DNA from: an uncultured Clostridia bacterium
GTDB lineage: Bacteria; Bacillota; Clostridia; Christensenellales; Aristaeellaceae
Assembly: GCA_934631055.1 (NCBI GenBank)
Contig: CAKTXP010000084.1
Span: 1-9,674 of the forward strand
Direction of reading: 5' to 3'
Length of the DNA: 9,674 nt
Numbering within the stretch: position 1 is the first letter of the stretch; every line of letters begins with the position of its first letter. The notes beneath the pieces were generated by a model. The model was not told where the DNA came from. It made no database searches and saw nothing but the letters and a program-made list of their open reading frames with translations. The position numbers were made by a program, and so were the translations under genes. This document shows positions 5,117 to 9,674 of the stretch, piece after piece.

Positions 5117-6073
5117 TTGTATAAAGAAATGACGACGGTCGCGGATGTCGCGCTGCCCATCGAGGAGCGATGGGGCATCAAGCGCTGCCGCTATGCGACG
5201 GAGGGCGAGTCCGTCGGGCGTGTCTGTATCGCGACCGGCACGCATGGCGACGAAATGATGGGTCAGCTCATCGTCTACCGCGTCGAGCAGCGCATTGCCG
5301 CCGACCCGAAGGCTCTGCGCGGCGTGGTGGATATCTACCCGATGCTCAACCCGCTTGGTCTGGATATCTCTCAGCGCATGGTTCCCTCCGGCACGCGGCT
5401 GGATATGAACCGCGCTTTCCCCGGCTCGCCGGACGGCACGCCGCTGGAATACATGTGCTGGCAGATCATTCAGGATATGACCGGCGCGGATCTGGTGCTG
5501 GATATCCACGCCAGCGCGCGCAACAAGAGCGAGCTTTACGAGGTTCGCGTCAGCGCCAAAGACGCCGACAGGCTCATTCCCCGCGTCCGCGCGCTGCGCC
5601 CTCAGCTCATCTGGGTCTATCCGGATAAGGGTTCCTTCTCCGCGTCGCTGACGGGCGCGCTCTGCGCCGTCGGAACGGACGCGGTCATTCTGGAAGCGGA
5701 CGAGCGCCGCCGCATGCCGCAGGAGATCGCCGAGAACATCGTCGAGGGCATCTTCTGCAAGCTCAAGGAGATGGGCATCTGGACAGGCGAGGCGCAGGAC
5801 TCGCCTGCGGACAGCGAGGTCATCCCGACTGTCCGGACGCAGGAAGATATCTGCCGCGTTGCCTGCGAGTATCCGGGCGTCTATGTGCCGGAGGATCGCA
5901 TCGGCACCGTCGTCAAGGCGGGACAGATCCTGGGTACGGTCATCGACGCGCTGGAAGGCGTCGCCCGCGAAGAGGTCAAAGCGCCGTGCGACGGGCTGGT
6001 GTTCAGCCAGAGGAGCTATTCGGCGGTCTATCCCGGCACGCTTATCGCGCGCATCAGAAAGGAGCAGCCATGA
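5117..6073 (+). CDS. Succinylglutamate desuccinylase/aspartoacylase family hydrolase, zinc site intact
   Basis: The 318-residue protein belongs to the M14-like AstE/AspA family of zinc amidohydrolases that cleave N-acyl amino acids or related amides in the cytoplasm. Zinc ligands are seen at His43 and Glu46 (GTHGDEMMG) and His131 (LVLDIHAS). NRAFPG (98-103) is the family substrate-site motif, and Glu193 (VILEADERR) is the likely catalytic base. Residues about 240-318 form the C-terminal beta domain of the family (GTVVKAGQILGTV ... APCDGLVFS). The TTG start at 5117 is chosen because GTGAGGA ends 6 bases before it; the next in-frame ATG (5129) would be 18 bases away. The true substrate is unknown; the neighbours do not point to arginine catabolism. 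The stop overlaps the next start as ATGA. Confidence 0.85.
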   Translation: MYKEMTTVADVALPIEERWGIKRCRYATEGESVGRVCIATGTHGDEMMGQLIVYRVEQRIAADPKALRGVVDIYPMLNPLGLDISQRMVPSGTRLDMNRAFPGSPDGTPLEYMCWQIIQDMTGADLVLDIHASARNKSELYEVRVSAKDADRLIPRVRALRPQLIWVYPDKGSFSASLTGALCAVGTDAVILEADERRRMPQEIAENIVEGIFCKLKEMGIWTGEAQDSPADSEVIPTVRTQEDICRVACEYPGVYVPEDRIGTVVKAGQILGTVIDALEGVAREEVKAPCDGLVFSQRSYSAVYPGTLIARIRKEQP

Positions 6074-6999
6074 AAAAGGATATCCTGTTCACCGTCCCGT
6101 CCTACTTTCGGGACGACATGCACATCATGGCGTATCGCTTCGGCAAGGGCGAAAAGACCTGCGCCGTCGTCGGCGCGCTGCGCGGCGACGAGGTGCAGCA
6201 GCTCTATGTCTGCGCGCGGCTGGTCTCCTTCCTGCGCGAGGTCGAAAAAGCGGACGGCATCCAGCCCGGCAAGAGCGTGATGGTCGTCCCGACCGCCATC
6301 GGCGCATCCATGAACGAGGGTTCCCGCCTGTGGGAACCGGAAAACATGGATATCAACCGGCGTTTTCCCGGCGATATCACCGGCTCGACGACTGAGCGCA
6401 TCGCGGGCGCGCTGCTGGATCGGCTCAAGAATTATCATTACGGCGTACAGCTGACCAGCTTTTATCAGCCCGGCTCGTTCATCCCGCATGTGCGCATGAT
6501 GGACACCGGAAAGCAGAATCCGGAACTGGGCTGCGAATTCGGGCTTCCCTATGTCTATGTGCGCACGCCGCGCAATTATGACCAGACGACCCTCAACTAC
6601 GCCTGGCAGTTCTGCGGCACGCAGGCATACTCCCTCTACGCGGGCAAAACCCGCGAGATCGACGAAGCCGCCGCCGACCAGACGCTCCGCGCGATCATCC
6701 GCTTCCTCAACAGCCGCGGCGTCATCCGCAGCGAGACCGCGCCCGGTCATTCTTCGACCATCATCACCAACGCAGATATGACGTCCGTTTCCGCGGCCAG
6801 CGCCGGACTTCTGCGCCGGGTGAAATTCGCGGGCGCGCATGTCCGTCGGGGCGAACAGCTCGCTTTCGTCATCAATCCCTGCGACGGTTCGGTTCGCGAG
6901 GTTCTCAAAACGCCGGTCACAGGCATGCTCTTCTTCATGCAGGATGGTCCGTTCGTCACGGAACACAGCCCCGTTTTCCAGGTTCTCGCCGGGGCATAA
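6070..6999 (+). CDS. Paralogue of the AstE/AspA hydrolase with lost zinc and catalytic residues
   Basis: The start is ATG 6070, overlapping the previous stop as ATGA with GGAG 5 bases upstream; the longer frame from 5986 only runs back into the preceding gene. The 309-residue product keeps the family layout: GALRGDEVQQL (35-45), MDINRRFPG (93-101), and a C-terminal beta domain (about 235-309) with GAHVRRGEQLAFV and TPVTGMLFF. Against its upstream neighbour, the first zinc His is Arg38 (RGDE instead of HGDE), the second zinc His is Thr129 (GVQLTS instead of LDIHAS), and the catalytic Glu appears to be Tyr190 (AYSLYAG). Only Glu41 of the metal site remains. This points to a non-catalytic partner, a binding protein, or an altered chemistry. 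Co-translation suggests a hetero-oligomer with the upstream protein. Confidence 0.8.
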   Translation: MKKDILFTVPSYFRDDMHIMAYRFGKGEKTCAVVGALRGDEVQQLYVCARLVSFLREVEKADGIQPGKSVMVVPTAIGASMNEGSRLWEPENMDINRRFPGDITGSTTERIAGALLDRLKNYHYGVQLTSFYQPGSFIPHVRMMDTGKQNPELGCEFGLPYVYVRTPRNYDQTTLNYAWQFCGTQAYSLYAGKTREIDEAAADQTLRAIIRFLNSRGVIRSETAPGHSSTIITNADMTSVSAASAGLLRRVKFAGAHVRRGEQLAFVINPCDGSVREVLKTPVTGMLFFMQDGPFVTEHSPVFQVLAGA

Positions 7000-7003
7000 A
7001 GCC

Positions 7004-8350
7004 ATGAAAAACACACCTCCCGGTTTCAACCGTACGCTTCTTTCCATCGCCATTCCCGTCACGCTGCAAAACCTGCTCGCTTCTTCTTTTACGCTCGTCG
7101 ACACACTGATGATCGGCGCGTTGGGCGATATACCTTTGGCTGCGGTCGGCATGGCGGGAAAATGGACGTGGTTTCTGACCATCGTCTTTTTCGGCTTTTC
7201 CAGCGGCGCGTCCGTGTTCATCTCGCAATATCATGGCGCGGACGATACGGCGGGCATCCGCCGGACATACGGCTTAATGACCGTCGGCACGCAGGCCGCG
7301 TCGGTACTGTTCATGCTCGTCGGTCTGCTGTTTCCGGAAGCGGTCGTCCGCCTGTTCTCTTCCGACGCGGAAGCCGTCGCACTGGGCGCTTCCTATCTGC
7401 GCATCATCGCGATCAGCTATCCGTTCCTCGCGCTGGCGCGCGGCGGCGGCACGCTGCTGCAAAGCACGGGCAGCGTGATGATTCCATTTGTCGGGTCGCT
7501 CGTTTCCGTTGCGGTGAATATCGCGCTCAATGCGCTGCTCATCTTTGGTCTGTGCGGTTTTCCGGCGATGGGCGTACAGGGCGCGGCGATTGCGTCGCTG
7601 GTCTCCGCTATCGTCAACGCGCTGGTCGTCTATGGCGCAGGATTGGCGAAAAAGACGCTCCTGCGGACAGGGCTGAGCGCGATGCACGGCATTACCGGCG
7701 GATTTATCCGCGATTTCGCCGTCGTGAGCATGCCCGCGATGCTCAACGAGACGACGTGGGCGCTGGGCAACCTGCTGTACAGCTCGGTCTTTGGTCATAT
7801 GGGAACCGGCGCGTACGCGTCCATCACGGTCGTTCGTTCCATTGAAGAGCTGATGAGCGTCGCGGTCATGGGGCTCTGCTCTTCCTGCGCGGTGATGATC
7901 GGCGGCTATATCGGCAGGGGCGATATCCCGCTGGCAAAGCTCTGCGCCCGCCGCCATGTAGAGCTGACCATCGGCATTTCGGTAGTCCTCGGTGCGGCGA
8001 TGCTGCTGCTCCGTCAGCCGTTGCTTTCGCTCTTTGGCGTATCGCAGGCGGTGCGCGAGGATGCGCTTTCGGTGCTGACCATCTATGCGTTTGAGATGAC
8101 CCTTCGCAACATTCCGTCGATCCTGGTGATGGGTGTTTTCCGTTCGGGCGGCGATACGCGCTATGGGTTGATGATCGACTGCATCACGATGTATCTCATC
8201 GGTCTGCCTGCGACCGCGGCGGCAGGGCTGGTCTTTCATCTAAGCGTACCGATGACATATCTCATCATGTATCTGTCGGAGGACATTGTGAAGTGCATTG
8301 CCTACGTCGGGCACATGCGCTCCGGCAAGTGGATCCGTCCGGTGATTTAA
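7004..8350 (+). CDS. MATE family multidrug/metabolite efflux transporter
   Basis: The 448-residue membrane protein has about 12 hydrophobic segments in two related halves (about 1-220 and 235-440), typical of MATE antiporters that export cationic or small organic compounds using a Na+ or H+ gradient. Landmarks are IPVTLQNLLASSFTLVDTLMIG (17-38), ISQYHGADD (73-81), GNLLYSS in the second half, and FRSGGDTRYG near the end. The start is set at ATG 7004, four bases after the stop of the upstream paralogue. The frame is open back to 6839, but that part overlaps the upstream gene and shows no membrane character. No strong ribosome binding site precedes 7004, so translation probably depends on coupling to the upstream gene. 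It closes a three-gene operon. The substrate is unknown; export of the product or substrate of the two hydrolase-like proteins is a guess from context. Confidence 0.9.
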   Translation: MKNTPPGFNRTLLSIAIPVTLQNLLASSFTLVDTLMIGALGDIPLAAVGMAGKWTWFLTIVFFGFSSGASVFISQYHGADDTAGIRRTYGLMTVGTQAASVLFMLVGLLFPEAVVRLFSSDAEAVALGASYLRIIAISYPFLALARGGGTLLQSTGSVMIPFVGSLVSVAVNIALNALLIFGLCGFPAMGVQGAAIASLVSAIVNALVVYGAGLAKKTLLRTGLSAMHGITGGFIRDFAVVSMPAMLNETTWALGNLLYSSVFGHMGTGAYASITVVRSIEELMSVAVMGLCSSCAVMIGGYIGRGDIPLAKLCARRHVELTIGISVVLGAAMLLLRQPLLSLFGVSQAVREDALSVLTIYAFEMTLRNIPSILVMGVFRSGGDTRYGLMIDCITMYLIGLPATAAAGLVFHLSVPMTYLIMYLSEDIVKCIAYVGHMRSGKWIRPVI

Positions 8351-8358
8351 GAGGGGGA

Positions 8359-8525
8359 CGTTGGGGCTTTGCCCCAAGTCCGGGAAACTCGCATAGTCGC
8401 CTGCGGCTCCTTGCGATTTCCAATCTTCACCGTGCTGAATCCCGCACAGCGGGCGCACGGTTTCGATTCCCCGAAGGGAACCTTGTTCCCTGCACCCTTT
8501 TTTCGCTTTGCGGCGGTTTGAATAT
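8359..8525 (+). repeat. Composite intergenic repeat, copy D (expanded)
   Basis: Module 1 is CGTTGGGGC-TTT-GCCCCAA (8359-8377). Module 2 corresponds to GGGAAC-CTT-GTTCCC (8476-8490). The tail TCGCTTTGCGGCGGTTTGAA (8503-8522) matches the tail of copy B with three C/T or A/G changes. About 100 extra bases lie between modules 1 and 2 compared with copies B and C. It begins 9 bases after the MATE stop codon. Confidence 0.6.
8476..8503 (+). terminator. Possible terminator downstream of the MATE gene
   Basis: A 6-bp hairpin, GGGAAC-CTT-GTTCCC (8476-8490), is followed after 7 bases by a six-T run (8498-8503). The gap makes it a weak candidate, but no better one lies between the MATE stop and the ABC gene. 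Confidence 0.3.
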
Positions 8526-8568
8526 GCTTTTCCTTCAGCTATCGCTTTGCGATAGCGTAGTAGGAAAT

Positions 8569-8621
8569 CCAAGAACCTTAGGTTCTTGGCAGGGTTTGGG
8601 ACGGAGTCCCAATCGTTTCCC
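8569..8621 (-). repeat. Dispersed repeat with module-1 hairpin (copy E)
   Basis: A perfect 9-bp hairpin, CCAAGAACC-TTA-GGTTCTTGG (8569-8589), is followed by TTGGGAC-GGA-GTCCCAA (8596-8612) and CGTTTCCCC (8614-8622). The second part matches the plus-strand reading of copy C (CAGGGYTTGGG ... CCCAA.CGTTTCCCC). The stem carries an A-T pair where copies C and D carry G-C. Confidence 0.6.
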
Positions 8622-8661
8622 CATTGTTTTCCCATACTATTGTTAGACGAGGAGCATAGCC

Positions 8662-9674
8662 ATGAAAAATAAGCAAGAAGAAACGCTCTCCGCCTTTGAG
8701 GAAAAGGCAGCCCCCAGGCGCGGCGCGATACGCGAGTTCGCCGCGTTCTATAAGCCGCATATGGGCATGTTCCTGCTGGATATGTTCTGTGCGCTCATCA
8801 TCGCGCTGGTGGATATCACGTTCCCCGTCGTAACGCGCAAGGTGCTTTACGACTACATCCCCAATCAGGCATTCCGTACATTCGTCCTCGTGATGCTTGC
8901 GATGCTGGGACTGTTCATCCTGCGAACCATCGCCCAGTGGATCGTCACCTATCTGGGACACCTGACCGGCGTCCACATCGAGGCGGATATGCGCGCGGCG
9001 ATCTTCGCGCACATGCAGAAGCTGGGCTTCAGCTTCTATGACAAGAACCGCACGGGTCTGCTCATGTCCCGCGTGACGACAGACCTGTTCGATATCACCG
9101 AGCTGGCGCACCACGGCCCGGAGGATCTGTTCATCTCGCTGGTCACGCTGACCGGCTCGTTCATCATCCTCTGGCGCATTCAAAAGACGCTGGCAATCGT
9201 GCTGATGGTCGCCGTTCCGCTTATCGTCGTCTTTGTCGCGATGCGCCGGCGCAACATGATGAAGGTCTCCCGCGAAGTCAAGCGCCGCACAGCGGGCATC
9301 AACGCGGAGATCGAAAGCTCCATCTCCGGCATCCGCGTCGCCAAGGCATTTGGCAACGAAGACGAAGAAATCGACAAATTCTCCCACTGCACGAGCGAAT
9401 ACGTCGGCGCGAAGCAGGGATATTACCGCGTGATGGCGGGTTTCTTCTCCGGTACGGAATTCATGATGAACCTGATGAGCCTGTCGGTCATCTGCGTGGG
9501 CAGCTACCTCATCATGAAAAATCAGATGGATATCGCGACGCTGGTTACGTTCAACATGTATGTCGCCAGCGTGCAAAGCCCGATCCGCAAGCTGACGCAG
9601 TTCACCGAGCAGTTCACGCAGGGCATGGCGGGCTTCCAGCGCTTCCGCGCCATCATGCACGAGGATCCGGATAT
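8662..9674 (+). CDS. Type-1 ABC exporter, membrane half (3'-truncated by window end)
   Basis: 337 codons are visible before the window ends. The start ATG 8662 has GAGGAG (8649-8654) 7 bases upstream. After a polar N-terminus, residues about 34-330 are a six-helix ABC_membrane domain: hydrophobic stretches near 35-56, 73-97, 155-171, 178-194 and 262-285, with the family signature FAHMQKLGFSFYDKNRTGLLMSRVTTDL (115-142) and the coupling region IESSISGIRVAKAFGNEDEE (217-236). The ATP-binding domain, with Walker A, signature and Walker B motifs, should follow beyond the window. It would work as a dimer, either homodimeric or with a neighbouring half-transporter, exporting a lipid, drug or peptide that cannot be named from this part. 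It is separated from the MATE gene by a repeat-rich 311-base stretch, so it is probably a separate transcript. Confidence 0.9.
   Translation, partial: MKNKQEETLSAFEEKAAPRRGAIREFAAFYKPHMGMFLLDMFCALIIALVDITFPVVTRKVLYDYIPNQAFRTFVLVMLAMLGLFILRTIAQWIVTYLGHLTGVHIEADMRAAIFAHMQKLGFSFYDKNRTGLLMSRVTTDLFDITELAHHGPEDLFISLVTLTGSFIILWRIQKTLAIVLMVAVPLIVVFVAMRRRNMMKVSREVKRRTAGINAEIESSISGIRVAKAFGNEDEEIDKFSHCTSEYVGAKQGYYRVMAGFFSGTEFMMNLMSLSVICVGSYLIMKNQMDIATLVTFNMYVASVQSPIRKLTQFTEQFTQGMAGFQRFRAIMHEDPD

Larger units (their letters stand above)
8351..8661. other. Hairpin-dense intergenic stretch
   Basis: These 311 bases hold no supported gene; frames on both strands here are shadows with no recognisable product. 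At least six hairpins occur: 8361-8377 (TTGGGGC stem), TTCCC/GGGAA (8467-8480), GGGAAC/GTTCCC (8476-8490, competing with the previous one), a GCTATCGC-TTT-GCGATAGC stem (8538-8556) within a weak outer stem, CCAAGAACC-TTA-GGTTCTTGG (8569-8589), and TTGGGAC-GGA-GTCCCAA (8596-8612). They include a composite repeat (copy D) and a module-1 copy (E) facing each other. Confidence 0.6.

Noticed and set aside
6839..7003. N-terminal extension of the MATE gene
   Set aside because: It overlaps the upstream paralogue's coding sequence and is Ser/Arg-rich and polar. MATE similarity starts just after ATG 7004.
6028..7221. 397-residue minus-strand frame opposite the hydrolase paralogue
   Set aside because: It is antisense to a gene with clear family motifs. 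Its many His, Asp and Arg residues are typical of a GC-rich reverse frame.
8351..8661. Possible CRISPR-like or tRNA-like structure from the repeated hairpins
   Set aside because: The hairpins differ in sequence and spacing, there are no equal spacers, and no cloverleaf with a T-loop GTTCRANNC motif could be drawn.
8578..9660. 360-residue minus-strand frame opposite the ABC gene
   Set aside because: The plus strand encodes a canonical ABC_membrane domain. The reverse frame is a shadow rich in D, H, R and Q, and it runs into the repeat hairpins.

Overview
The window reads as a piece of a chromosome from an anaerobic Bacillota bacterium, probably class Clostridia. This is inferred from strong GGAG-type ribosome binding sites, a TTG start, a peptidase-E-like gene, an IS630 element, and hairpin-bearing repeats between genes. 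No rRNA or tRNA is present, so a closer placement is not supported. By eye, the left third (1 to about 2900) is more AT-rich and carries mobile-element debris. The right two thirds are GC-rich and densely coding.

Layout from left to right. Positions 1-174 hold the 3' end of a peptidase S51 (dipeptidase E-like) gene. A gene-free stretch with two hairpin terminators and two copies of a dispersed repeat follows. A complete IS630-family element (528-1537, TA duplication on both sides) carries a transposase split over two frames at a CCCC run. On the minus strand follow a secreted protein with two SH3-like modules (1589-2740), then an intergenic stretch with the solo end of a second IS630 relative, a perfect 20-bp palindrome and another repeat copy. 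Next come, also on the minus strand, an AlkD-family DNA glycosylase (3018-3692) and a GT4 glycosyltransferase (3689-4852), which overlap by ATGA and form an operon.

A divergent intergenic region (4853-5116) holds plausible promoters for both directions and a long leader hairpin. To its right is a compact plus-strand operon: a zinc-site-intact succinylglutamate desuccinylase/aspartoacylase-type hydrolase (5117-6073), a paralogue that has lost both zinc histidines and the probable catalytic Glu (6070-6999), and a MATE transporter (7004-8350). After a 311-base stretch full of hairpins, a type-1 ABC exporter gene starts at 8662 and runs off the window.

The two most interesting points are the enzyme/pseudo-enzyme pair coupled to a MATE transporter, and a modular repeat between genes whose hairpin stems change in a compensated way from copy to copy. 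No CRISPR array, known defence system, phage gene or RNA gene was recognised.
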